Of a stretch of DNA of 64,000 bases, positions 42,386 through 54,643 are shown one piece after another (the first letter of the stretch is position 1; each line of letters begins with the position of its first letter). The stretch is from NCBI GenBank assembly GCA_024760905.1, contig CM045731.1:56630125-56694124 (forward strand), written 5' to 3'. This stretch comes from Plotosus lineatus. Taxonomy: Eukaryota > Chordata > Actinopteri > Siluriformes > Plotosidae. The translations under genes and the position numbers were made by a program. Under the pieces are notes generated by a model. That model was not told where the DNA came from and ran no database searches. It saw nothing but the letters and a program-made list of their open reading frames with translations.

Positions 42386-43604
42386 CCAGCTTGATATAGC
42401 TGTGCTAGATTATATGCTAGGTTCTAGAGGAGTAGAATGAATTGTGGAGATTTAAAGTTGAACAGCCGGCAGATTTATTACAATTTACAATAGCACAAGA
42501 AACGGTGCAAACAATGTTGTAGAACGCTCTTTACAAAATAAAAATAAAAATAAAATAGGCTTAGGGTCTCTAAGGTTCGATTTGTGTGAATTCGGGAGGT
42601 CTTTTCCAGGATTGTGATCCGTTTGGGATAAAGGTGTTTGTATTTGTTCTTATCTGGGATCCTGTGATTTGAAGTGGTTGGGTCTGTAGATCTACTCTCT
42701 AGCCACACTGCTTCTGGATCCGCCAAGAGTTCTCACTGGGTTTAGCTCGCCATCCGTGTCCGAAACCAGCTTCAAGATCAGATCCAGGTCCACTAAAAAT
42801 CCAGTCTGCACATGAAGTACAGACACAATGAATAAAATATTTCTTAACAGTAATTTCTAAATAAAATGAGATCTCAAAATGTTCAAATTCTTTTACATTG
42901 CTGTTTTAACACTGGTTTTACTTCCATGAATTCAAAATGTATTGCTATGTAGCATAACAACTTATTTCTATGAAATAACACATAAATGAAATGACAAAAG
43001 TGCATGAAAGGCACTGAATGGAATGTAATACAGAACAAAAGTGCTTATCTGCACTACTTTAGTGCATTAGCAAAAGTGCTTCAACAAAAACATTTAGAAA
43101 AATAAAATGTAAGGCTCATTTTGTGCACAGCACAATCTTTGTTGTGTACTCCGACTGGTTTTAGCTTTTTAGAGACAAAAATAGTGCACACAGTTTTAAA
43201 AGTCACCATGTGTAAAGTTAGCATAGGTTTTTAAGCTAGCTTCATGTTGTAATGACTCACCGGAGTTTCCAAGAAAACAAACACTCTCCACCCGGTTTGA
43301 TTGAGAGAGAACAAAACACATACAAGGCTCTGAAAAGTACATAAACTTAGTTAAACTTGTTAAAAGTTCACTTAAACACATTTTGGATCGTTTGACTCAC
43401 TTGTGTAGCTTTTCGAGTGCTCTGTGTGTGTCCTGCTCTGCAGCATGCTCTGCTGCACGCTCTGCTGTGCTTAGCTAGGTGCATGCAGCATGTGCTTATG
43501 ATGCGTTCAAGGGGACTAGGAAACTATAGTGCTTTCAGGGAGCGTTGGAAATTAGGGGTTTTTTTCCAATAAAATTAGTAACCATGTATTTACATGGGTT
43601 ACAC
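42386..43604. other. No gene or repeat recognised
   Basis: About 1.2 kb AT-rich, unassigned, ending in a short TGCTCTGC-rich stretch (43420-43490). Confidence 0.4.
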
Positions 43605-43772
43605 ACGCTTTTGACTATAGGAAGAAACCGAAGTACACAGAGGAAACCCATTCAAGCACAAGTAGAACTTGCACTGATCTCCATAGAGAAACGCCCTCAG
43701 CAAGCCCGGGACTGCAACCCAGGACCTTTTGCTGTGAGGCAGATGTACTAACCACCATGTCGCTTCCGTAAT
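43605..43772 (-). repeat. SINE-A, head half
   Basis: Reversed modules GAGGAAACCCATTCAAGCAC and CTGTGAGGCAGATGTACTAA. The tail is absent. Confidence 0.75.
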
Positions 43773-44038
43773 AAATGATTGACTCCTGCCTGGAGCCTCT
43801 TGCTGGTAATAATAAGGTGATGAAGTTTAGTGCTACATGTTAACACCTCAAGAAGAAATACCACATGAACAAAAATCCCAATTCACTAACGTCTGTCCAC
43901 GATCCCTTCAGAAAACATAGTAATAAAATTTTGAAAAAACCCTGACCTTTTACCTGCTGCAGAACACGGAGGGGGAAAATATAACAGAGTGAACAGATGA
44001 TTATGTAAGAGAGAAATAAACACTGCACAAGCATACTA

Positions 44039-44235
44039 CAGAGAGAGAGAGAGAGAGAGAGAGACACAGAGAGAGAGAGAGTGTGTGTGGATGTGTGTGT
44101 GTATGTGTGTGCGTGCGTATGAATGTGAGTGTATATGCTTGTGTGTGTATGTGTACGTGTGTATGTGTGTTTATGAGCGTATGTATGTGTGTATATATGT
44201 GTGTGTGTGTGCATGTGTAAGAATGTGAGTGTATA

Positions 44236-44272
<37 letters not shown>

Positions 44273-44402
44273 TTGTGCGTGTATGTATATCTGTATATGT
44301 GTGTGTGCGTGTGCATGTCTGTATGTGTATGTATGTGTGTGTATGTGTGTGTGTGTGTGTGCATGTCAGTGTGTGTGCGTGTGTGTGTATGTGTGTATGT
44401 GT

Positions 44403-44434
<32 letters not shown>
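44039..44434. repeat. Complex (GA)n / GT-AT microsatellite cluster
   Basis: GA runs, then about 330 bp of GTGTGT with ATGTATGT-type interruptions. Long ORFs occur in several frames (Cys-Val or Thr-His repeats) because the array lacks stops. They are not genes. Confidence 0.95.
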
Positions 44435-44438
<4 letters not shown>

Positions 44439-44788
44439 TTTTAGCCCAATGAAACAGAATAATCCTGCGTGAGGATGTTATGAAATGAGGAGACATGACG
44501 GCAGTCAGAAAGCCGATGAAAACAAAGTAAGAAGGAGAGTAAGAGAAATCGGTTCTGTTCTCCTCCTAAAACTCCTGCTTAGCAACCGTTGCTATTCAGT
44601 GATATCTCAGCTGTTTTCATCTCAGCTGGTTTGATCCTGTACCCTGCCGTATTAACAGTAATATATTCGCACTGGTGTGAGTTCGAATCCCGTATAAACA
44701 GATGATTATACATCACTGGCACCATGACAATGTTGATAGGCGATGTAATACATGCACAGAGTGTGTATCGTTAAATATTAACTTAAAA
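44435..44788. other. No gene or repeat recognised
   Basis: Unassigned sequence up to the RTE-A target duplication. Confidence 0.4.
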
Positions 44789-44801
44789 TAACAAGATAAC
44801 C

Positions 44802-47763
44802 TTCTTCTTTTACTTTCGGCTGCTCCCTTCAGGGGTCGCCACAGCAAATCATCCGCCTCCACCTCACCCTGTCCTCCGCATCTTCTTTTCTGACTCCAAC
44901 GACCTTCATGTCTTCCTTCACCACATCCATAAATCTCTTCTTCGGTCTTCCTCGAGGCCTTCTGCCTGGTAGTTCCAACCTCAGCATCCTACTGCCAATA
45001 TACTCACTATCCCTCCTCTGTACATGTCCAAACCATCTCAATCTAGCCTCTCTGACTTTGTCTCCAAAACATCTTACGTGGGCTGTCCCTCTGATATACT
45101 CATTTCTGATCCTATCCATCCTCGTTACTCCCAGGAGAACCTCAACATTTTCATCTCCGCTACCTCCAGCTCTGCCTCCTGCCTTTTCCTCAGCGCCACT
45201 GTTTCTAAGCCATACAACATCGCTGGCCTCACCACCATCTTGTACACTTTTCCCTTCATTCTTGCTGACACTCTCCTATCGCACATCACACCGGATACTT
45301 TTCTCCAACCATTCCAGCCTGCCTGCACACGCTTCTTCACCTCTTTTCCACACTCTCCATTGCTCTGGATTGTTGAGCCTAAGTACTTAAAATCCTCCAC
45401 CTTCGTTATCTCTGCTCCCTGTAACATCACCGTTCCTCCTGGGTCCTTCTCATTCACACACATGTATTCTGATTTTCTGAGGCTAACCTTCATTCCTCTC
45501 CTTTCCAGGGCATACCTCCACCTCTCTAGATTTTCCTGCACTTGTTCTCTGCTCTCACTACAGATCACGATGTCATCTGCAAACATCATAGTCCATGGAG
45601 ATTCTTGTCTCACCTCGTCTGTCAGCCTGTCCATCACCATAGCAAACAAGAAGGGGCTCAGAGCTGACCCTTGATGCAGTCCCACCTCCACCTTGAATTC
45701 GTCGGTCACACCGACAGCACACCTCACCACTGTCTTACATCTCTCATACATGTCCTGCACCACTCTAACATACTTCTCTGCCACTCCAGACTTCCTCATG
45801 CAATACCACAGTTCTTCTCTCGGCACCCTGTCATATGCTTTTTCCAGATCCACAAAGGCACAATGTAGCTCCCTCTGACCTTCTCTGTACTTCTCTATTA
45901 ACATCCTCAAGGCAAACATTGCATCTGTGGTGCTCTTTCTTGGCATGAATCCAAACTGTTGTTCACAAATGCTGACCTCTGCCCTTAGTCTAGCTTCCAC
46001 TATTCTTTCCCATAACTTCATCGTATGGCTCATCAACTTTATCCCTCTGTAGTTGCTGCAACTCTGCACGTCTCCCTTGTTCTTAAAAATGGGCACCAGC
46101 ACACTTCTCCTCCACTCCTCCGGCATCTGCTCACTCTCTAGTACCTTGTTGAATGTTCTTGTCAGAAAATCTACTGCTACCTCTCCTAGACACTTCCATA
46201 CCTCCACAGGTATATCATCGGGACCAACTGCCTTTCCATTCTTCATCCTCTTCAATGCCCTTCTCACTTCACCCTTACTGATCTTTGCTACATCCTGCTC
46301 CTCAATGGTTACCTCTTCTACTCTTTTTTCTCTCATTTTCCTCATTCATCAGCTCTTCAAAATACTCTTTCCATCTTCCCAGCACACTTCTGTCATTAGT
46401 CAATACAGTTCCCTCTCTGTCCTTTATCAATCTAACTTGCTGCACGTCCTTCCCATCTCTATTTCTCTGCTGTGCCAACCTGTATAGATCATTTTCTCCC
46501 TCTTTACTATCCAACCTATCATACAAGTCATCATACGCCCTCTGTTTGGCCTTAGCCACTGCTACTTTCGCCTTACGCTGTGTCTCCCTGTACTCCTGTT
46601 TACTCTCTTCGGTCCTCTCAATGTCCCACTTCTTCTTGGCTAACCTTTTCCTTTGTACACACTCCTGCACTTCCTCATTCCACCACCAAGTCTCCTTATC
46701 TACTTTCCTTCCAGAGGACACACCAAGTACTCTCCTACCTGTGTCCCTGATCACATTTGCTGTGGTTGTCCAGTCATTTGGAAGCACTTCCTGGCCACCC
46801 AAAGCCTGTTTCAACTCCTCCTTGAAGACAACACGACACTCTTCCTTTTTCAGCTTCCACCACTTTGTCTTCTGCTCTGCCTTTGCCTTTTTCACCTTTC
46901 TCACCATCAGAGTCATCCTGCACACCACCATCCTATGCTGTTTGGCAACACTCTCACCCACGATGACTTTGCAGTCACTGACTTCCTTCAAATTACATCG
47001 CCTACACAAGATGTAGTCTACCTGTGTGCGCCTACCTCCGCTTTCATAAGTCACCCTATGCTCCTGTTTCTTCTCAAAGAAAGTATTCACCACAGCCATT
47101 TCCATCCTTTCTGCAAAATCTATCAACATCTGTCCTTCTGCGTTCCTGTCCTGGATACCAAACCTGCCCATCACTTCCTCGTCCCCTCTGTTGCCTGCCC
47201 CAACATGTCCATTGAAGTCTGCACCTATGACCACTCTTTCACCTCTGGGGTACTCTGCATCACTTCATCTAAGTCACTCCAGAATCTCTCCTTCTCTTCT
47301 AGCTCACATCCTGTCTGTGGGGCATAAGCACTAACAACATTGAGCATTACACCTTCAATTTCTAACTTGAGATTCATCACTCTGTCTGACACTCTTTTCA
47401 CTTTTAGAACATTCCTGACAAGCTCCTCCTTCAAGATGACTCCGACTCCATTTCTCTTCCCATCCACACCGTGATAAAATAGCTTAAACCTTGCTCCTAA
47501 GCTTTTAGCTTTGCTACCTTTCCACCTGGTCTCCTGAACACACAGTATGTCCACCTTCCTCCTCTGCATCATGTCAACCAGCTCTCTACCTTTTCTGTGC
47601 ATAGTTCCAACATTCAAAGTCCCCATTCTCAGTCCTAGACTCATGCCTTTCCTCTTCTCTCTCTGCCTACGGACACGCCTCCCACCTCTCCTTCTTTGAC
47701 GTCTTTGACCAACAGTAGTCCAATTTCCATCAGCACCCTGTTGATTGACAGCACTGATGGCGG
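44802..47763 (-). mobile_element. RTE-A LINE, 5'-truncated, 13-bp TSD
   Basis: 3' end on the left (reversed tail TTCTTCTTTTACTTTCGGC). It is truncated on the right inside the N-terminal coding region. TAACAAGATAACC at 44789-44801 and 47764-47776 is a perfect duplication. AACAAGATAAC occurs a third time at 48422-48432, after the RTE-C fragment. Confidence 0.9.
44829..47720 (-). pseudogene. RTE-A ORF with three frameshifts
   Basis: Endonuclease start at 47644-47225 ('VGTLNVGTMHRKGRELVDMM', 'DILCVQETRWKGSKA', 'VVSAYAPQTG'), the rest of the endonuclease plus linker at 47234-46302 ('IGADFNGHVGAGNRG', 'VDYILCRRCN'), RT at 46345-45125 ('VLVPIFKNKGDVQSCSNYRG', 'FVDLEKAYDRVPRE', 'GLHQGSALSPFLF', 'FADDIVICSES') and C-terminus at 45119-44829 ('LRWFGHVQRRDSEYIGS', 'RGRPKKRF'). 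The breaks are small indels (near 47240, 46335 and 45135) visible against the 28.5-31.7 kb copy. Otherwise the domain set is complete apart from the extreme N-terminus. Confidence 0.85.
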
Positions 47764-47776
47764 TAACAAGATAACC

Positions 47777-48421
47777 TATAGGGTCTTAATGACCTCTCGA
47801 ACTCCTGAGGCAGCAGACAGGTACCAGCAGGCCAAACGTGCTTCAGCCCAAGCTGTCGCCAATGCAAAATCTCGGGTGTGGGAGGAGTTTGGTGAGGGCC
47901 TGGAAAGCGATTATCAGATGATGTTGTCCTTTTGGCTTCCTCAATCTGGGTCCTCCCGCTCTCACTGGAGCGATACGCAGTCAAGTGCAAAGCGGCTGGG
48001 ATGAGAATCAGCACCTACAAGTCTGAGGCCATGGTTCTCAGCTGGAAAAGGGTGGAATGCACCCTCCAGGTCTGGAATGAGGTCCAAGTGAAGGAGTTCA
48101 AGTATCTCAGGGTCTTGTTTACGCGTGAGGGAAGGGGAAGGATGGTGCAGGAGATCAAGAAGCGGATCGCTGCAGCTTCTACTGTACAGCGGGAATCTGG
48201 TTAGGATGCTTCCCGAAGGCCTCCCTCGTGTGGTGTGTTTGGGCATGTCCAACCGGAAAGAGATCCTGGGGTCGACCTTGAACACACGAGAAGGATTATA
48301 TCTCTTGGCTGGTCTGGGAACATCTCGATGTCCCACCGGAACAGCTGGAGGAAGTGGCTGGAAAGGGGGGCGTCTGAACCAATCCCCACCCTGGATTAAG
48401 AGGAGAACAATGAAGATGATG
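47777..48421 (+). pseudogene. RTE-C LINE, internally deleted
   Basis: An N-linker-type segment ('RYQQAKRASAQAVANAKSRV', 'WEEFGEGLES') is followed after a deletion by the post-RT region ('CKAAGMRISTYKSEAMVLS', 'VKEFKYLRVLFTREG', 'RRIAAAS'-like) and, in another frame, 'CPTGKRSWGRP', 'KDYISWLVWEHLDVPPEQLE'. The RT core is missing and frames shift near 48180. Orientation is opposite to the adjacent RTE-A copy. RTE-type affiliation is inferred. Confidence 0.65.
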
Positions 48422-48439
48422 AACAAGATAACTAGAAAT

Positions 48440-48742
48440 AATTAATTAATTTTCTAAGCCATTTAAGCCTAACTAGGGTCTCAGGGAGGATAGCCCCCAT
48501 CTCGGCCAACACACCCACAGCCATTCATACTTACTGTTACACCTAAAGGTGATTTTTAACAGCCAATCAGCCTACTTTACATGTTTTTGGCCTGTCGGAG
48601 GAAACCAGAGATCGGGATGAAATCCACACAAACACAGGGAGAACCTGTACGCAAACAACCAAAACTCCACACACAAACACCCTCTCCAAGCCCGGGAATC
48701 AAACCCAGGACCTTCTTGCTGTGAGGCAGACATGCTAACGAG
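48440..48742 (-). repeat. SINE-A
   Basis: Reversed tail (TTTTCTAAGCCATTTAAGCC) to reversed head (GACCTTCTTGCTGTGAGGCA; CATGCTAACGAG). Bases 48743-49037 hold nothing recognisable. Confidence 0.85.
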
Positions 48743-49035
48743 TACGAACTTTCACCCTCCTCTCAACGAACATGTAAAGAATCAGCCTCCATTTTTTTGT
48801 TTCAGTTTGGCGGAGTCTCTGAAAATAAGCATCAGGTCTTATTACTTATTTGATGGGATGAGACCATGTGATTTGAGACTGAATGGGTTTTTGCTTTAAT
48901 GACTCCATTCACAGAATCAATTACGGGAGAGCGCAGAGCCAGTTACTGGAACTTGAGCAAGTTTCCCCAGAGGACTCGGCTTTTTCATCTGGGTGGAGGG
49001 TGCCAAACAAGTGGCCTCATGAGCAGCCCTGTCCC

Positions 49036-49037
<2 letters not shown>

Positions 49038-49085
<48 letters not shown>

Positions 49086-49111
49086 CTCCTCCTCACACAC
49101 ACACACACACA
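49038..49111. repeat. (TC)n-(CTC)n-(CA)n microsatellite
   Basis: About 44 bp TC, a few CTC triplets and a CA run. Bases 49112-49530 hold nothing recognisable. Confidence 0.95.
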
Positions 49112-49530
49112 GATGGCCTTCAGAGATCTTGGAACCATCGTGCTGCGTTGTTGCTAAATCCAACTAGAACACTTAGGACCAAAAATAAACACGGCTCTTC
49201 AATTTCAGGCTCATTCCAAACAAACAGTTAATTACTGCGGGCTTCTGCTGGACGGGAAACGGGCCGGGTCGGAAACTTTACCAAGGTTTGTAAATAAGAG
49301 CTCGGAGGGTTTTGGCACTGCTGAGTTTCCCAGGATTAGTGTAGGATTTTAAGGAGAATTTCAGACAATTTTTCATTAGGCGTTATCTCCGCTAGGTTGT
49401 CTTGTATGTAGAACTAGCAGAAGTAAAATTAATGTGGCAGGGATGACGGGTCAATGTGAACCCAATAGATTTCAATGGAACCTCAGAGGAGAGGAACTCT
49501 TCACAGGAAAATACAAGGTCTGCTCCAGGT

Positions 49531-50320
49531 CTTCTCTTCTTTTCTTCCTTTCGGCTGTTCCCTTCAGGGGTCACCACAGCAAATCATCTGCCTCCATCTC
49601 ACCCTATCGTCTGCATCTTCTTCTCTTACGCCAAAGACCTTCATGTCTTCCTTCACCACATCCATAAATCTTCTCTTTGGTCTTCCTCTAGGCCTTTTGC
49701 CTGGTAGTTCCAACCTCAGCATCCTACTACCAATATACTCACTATCCCTCCTCTGTACATGTCCAAACCATCTCAATCTAGCCTCTCTGACTTTGTCTCC
49801 AAAACATCTAACATGTGCTGTCCCTCTGATGTACTCGTTTCTGATCCTATCCATCCTCATTACTCCCAAAGAGAACCTCAACATTTTCATCTCTGCTACC
49901 TCCAGCTCTGCCTCCTGTCTTTTCCCCAGGGCCACTGTTTCTAAACCATACAACATCGCTGGCCTCATCACCATCTTGTACACTTTCCCTTTCATTCTTG
50001 CCGATACCTTCCTATCACACACAACACCGGACACTTTTCTCCAACCATTCCAATCAGCCTGCACACGCTTCTTCACCTCTTTTCCACACTCTCCATTGCT
50101 CTGGATTGTTGAGCCTAAGTATGTAAAATCCTCCACCTTCTTTATCTCTGTCCCCTGTAACCTCACCGTTCCTCTTGGGTCCTTGTTGTTCACACACATG
50201 TAGTGTTACTGAGGCGAACCTTCATTGCTCTCCTTTCCAGGGCATACCTCCACCTCTCTAGATTTTCCTGCACTTGTTCTCTGCTCTCACTACATATCAC
50301 ATTTCATCTGCAAAGATCAA
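49531..50320 (-). pseudogene. RTE-A LINE, 5'-truncated near the FADD motif
   Basis: The minus frame 50199-49564 (211 codons) reads 'KKVEDFTYLGSTIQ', 'MLYGLETVALGKRQ', 'LRWFGHVQRRDSEYIGS', 'RGRPKRRFMDVV' and 'RWRQMICCGDP'. The 3' tail is on the left. The upstream end fades at TGCAGATGAAA-type sequence near 50310. One small indel near 50203 separates the upstream part. Confidence 0.85.
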
Positions 50321-50587
50321 ATCTGTAGAAAATGATTGCAAGGATTAACGACCTGCTCACTAGATAAGTAATAGCAATTCTTTCTTTTAGTAAAATGCAA
50401 TTTTTTCAGGATTTTGTCAGTGATGCCTTCTTTAAATTGTGGTACCCTATTAACAAATACCATCAGTTCCTGTTTTGGTCCTGTCTCCGTCTCAGTCCTG
50501 TCACTGGTTTATTGCTCTACTGTGAGGACCTGTTCTGTGTTTTCTCTATTTCCTGTTTGAATTCTGAACATATGCATCATTTTTGTA

Positions 50588-50835
50588 TTACTATTCACTC
50601 ATTTGCTGGACTGCTTAATTCTGTTAGGGTCACGGGGAAGGCTGGAGCCTTCTCAGCCGACTCCAGGGTGAAAGAGGAGCAAACCGCCAGTCCAACTCAA
50701 GGTCAACACAAAAACCATTCACACTCACATTCACATTCACACCCTGTGGCAATCTGGAACAACCGATTCACCAAATGTGTATACTTTTGGACTATGGAGG
50801 GCAACCGGATGACCTGGAGGAAACCATCACCATAT
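50588..50835 (-). repeat. SINE-A, partial
   Basis: Reversed tail (GCTTAATTCTGTTAGGGTCA; GGCTGGAGCCTTCTCAGCC), a (TCACAT)n expansion, then GGAACAACCGATTCACC. Bases 50321-50587 hold nothing recognisable. Confidence 0.75.
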
Positions 50836-50857
50836 CAACCTTTATATTATTAAATAC

Positions 50858-51856
<999 letters not shown>

Positions 51857-51864
51857 TTATATAC

Positions 51865-52511
51865 GGTATGATACTGTACAGCAATGACTGTATGTACAGA
51901 TTGATTGGTTGAGGTGTGGACAATAAATCACACATGGACTGGCGCGTATCTGACCGCCGGTAACTTAACTAGCTGCACTATGAGCTTTCGCAGTTTGCTT
52001 AAGTGAAGGCGTCCTCAGGTTCAGGTTAATAACTATTTTTTATTTTACTTCAGGTTTACTTAAAGAAAAAGTGTTGCTTTTTGTTACTTGTTTATTTTAT
52101 TTTTGTTGGTTATTATTTGTTAGTCATCACTTGATCCAAATGTTTATTTCAAGCAAGATCGAGGATCGGAACCTGGATTGAGGAAGTCAACGGGAAGCTG
52201 GAAGGAGTCACTGACCTCTTACTGCCATCTCGTGGTCACAGTGAGGAAATACATGCACTGCGATGCTGAGATCTCCAGACTGTGTTTAAAGCTGTGTAAA
52301 GAGAGCTGCTCATGTAAAGTGTAAATGAAGTACAGGCTGTATTGGTTTGTTTGTGTATGATCCACTAAGATAAAGAGAAATATTTAATTTCTATTTCTTT
52401 AATATGATTCAAACAATCACGTGATCAGAACATACTGCTTATCATGTTGAACATGTTTACAGTGTTAACTCCCTGCTGTGATCTTTATGGTATAGGGTTA
52501 AATATTTAAAA
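51865..52511. other. No gene or repeat recognised
   Basis: Unassigned AT-rich sequence. Confidence 0.4.
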
Positions 52512-52512
52512 C

Positions 52513-52569
<57 letters not shown>

Positions 52570-52683
52570 AAAAAAGAAAGAGACAAAGACAAAAAGAGCA
52601 ATAGATAGAGTGAGAGATGGTCTGTCAAAGGGATGAAAAGAGATGGGAAAAGAAAAACAAAAGCAAACAGAGGGAGATACACA

Positions 52684-52742
<59 letters not shown>

Positions 52743-52802
52743 AGGTAGTAAAGAACAAATAGACAGAGAGGTGAAGACAGATAAAGAGATCCAAATGTAA
52801 TG

Positions 52803-52872
<70 letters not shown>

Positions 52873-53178
52873 CTGAGTAACTAAGGGGAGGGAGTGTTAT
52901 CCCTAAACTACCCCTACAGAAGGGCACTTTATGAAGTGTGAGGCACGGTGGTATTTGGAACAGAGTCAGTGGCAGGATCCAGGGGGTGGGGGTCCTGGAG
53001 ATTTTCTCTCCCAGTGAGCAGTTTGGACTGGGACATGGACATGGGACATCATTATAGCCACAGTTGTGGGGACACAAGGTAGGACAATAATGTTGATTGC
53101 TCTCTTTCCAGCTGTGTGTATATGTATGAGAGAGACAGAGAGAGAGAGAGAGAGAGATTAAGAGGGAGAGAGAGAGTT
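52512..53178. repeat. Cluster of (GA)n microsatellites
   Basis: Three long GA tracts (52514-52568, 52689-52739, 52803-52870) with purine-rich spacers, plus a shorter one near 53120-53176. Minus-strand Ser-Leu ORFs are artefacts. 52871-53110 is unassigned. Confidence 0.95.
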
Positions 53179-53286
53179 TATTGTATGTGTTTTAATCCTT
53201 GAATCATGTGACACTTGCAGTGAAGGGGTTAAAATTGTGTGATAAAATTACTAAGAAAAAAGGCTCATTAATTTATCCATACTTTT

Positions 53287-53287
<1 letters not shown>

Positions 53288-53363
<76 letters not shown>

Positions 53364-53451
53364 TGAAGAGGGAGCAATGTAGAGGGACCTCATGGTAAAA
53401 AATAGAGCAGCTTTAACATGAGAGGTGCAGGTGGTCAAAATCACCCTACAG

Positions 53452-53495
<44 letters not shown>

Positions 53496-53508
53496 ACACA
53501 CACACACC
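53288..53508. repeat. (CT)n-(CA)n and (CA)n microsatellites
   Basis: CT run then CA run at 53288-53360, and another CA run at 53457-53508. Confidence 0.95.
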
Positions 53509-53629
53509 ATCTTTGTTCTTGGTTAACACATTATATGCTGTATACTGTTTTTTCTTCTCTGTTACCAATGAAACACAACAAGCATTTTTACATAGTACTT
53601 TTATTTGTTTTACTTTAAAAAAATCAATT

Positions 53630-53968
53630 GGGGCAGTGGTGGTCTAGTGGTATAGGGCGCTGGATCGCTGAGCCTAAGGTTGGAGATTCTAGTCCCACTC
53701 CCCGCAAGGTTGTCACTGTCCGTCGTCCCCCATCCGTCCCAGTGCAGCTAACTGGGTTATCAAAGGCGGGCCATGTCTCTCACTGTCTATAGTGAGAGGT
53801 TCATGGAAAAGAACCATTGCTGACTTTCGTAAAGAGTAGCTGCAAAGCTGTCAGCGTGTTTCTGTCCCTTGCTAAAGGGTTGTGTCAGGAAGGGCATCCG
53901 ACATAAACCTAACGTGCGAATCATTCGCTGTGGTGACCCCTGATAAAGGGAAAAAGCTGAAAGGAAAT
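53630..53968 (+). repeat. SINE-B1
   Basis: Head GGGGCAGTGGTGGTCTAGTG, body CAGGAAGGGCATCCGACAT, tail TCGCTGTGGTGACCCCTGAT and AAAGCTGAAAGGAAA. ACTTTTATTTGTTTTACTTT before it and ACTTTTATTTGTTTTATTTT after it suggest a duplication. Confidence 0.85.
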
Positions 53969-54002
53969 CTCATCTCATACCACTTTTATTTGTTTTATTT
54001 TA

Positions 54003-54035
54003 ATTACTATTATTATTATTATTATTATTACTGTA

Positions 54036-54078
<43 letters not shown>
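54003..54078. repeat. (ATT)n microsatellite
   Basis: ATT trinucleotides with one CTGTATC interruption. Confidence 0.95.
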
Positions 54079-54079
<1 letters not shown>

Positions 54080-54083
54080 TATG

Positions 54084-54313
54084 CGTGACCACAGTGCCAA
54101 AGTGGTTAGTAAACCCCCTCCATAGCAAGGTTTTTGGTTCGAGTTGCAGACTTAGTGAAGATGTTTCCATGTGAAGTTTGCATGTTCTTCCTGTGATTGT
54201 GCTGGTTTCCTCTGTGCACTATGGTTTCCTCTAACAGTCCAAAGACATGCACATGAGGCTGATTGACTGTTCCAAATTACACCTAGGTATGAGTGTGAAT
54301 GATATTGTGTGTG

Positions 54314-54357
<44 letters not shown>

Positions 54358-54363
54358 GTCTGT

Positions 54364-54404
<41 letters not shown>

Positions 54405-54456
54405 GCCTCTCCAATGGTCTGCTGAGCTTTTCAGTGTGTACCCCATCTTTGCCTGC

Positions 54457-54460
<4 letters not shown>
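54084..54460 (+). repeat. SINE-A with (GT)n expansion
   Basis: Head GTGCCAAAGTGGTTAGTAAA, CCTCTAACAGTCCAAAGACA, then a ~95-bp GT array (54309-54402) at the GTGTGTGTTGGCC position, and CAGTGTGTACCCCATCTTTG. Confidence 0.85.
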
Positions 54461-54502
<42 letters not shown>

Positions 54503-54520
54503 TATTAATTTATTTATTAA
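54458..54520. repeat. (ATT)n microsatellite
   Basis: ATT run followed by TTAATTTATTTATTAA, adjoining the LINE 3' end. Confidence 0.9.
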
Positions 54521-54643
54521 TTCTTCTTCTTCTTCTTGTCCTTTCGGCTTTTCCCTTCAGGGGTCGCCACAGCGAATCATGTGCCTCCATCTCACCCTAT
54601 CCTCTGCATCTTTTTCTCTTACACCAACTGCCTTCATGTCCTC

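Noticed and set aside
44189..44496. Cys-Val and Thr-His repeat ORFs up to 218 codons
   Set aside because: Stop-free translation of GT/CA microsatellites.
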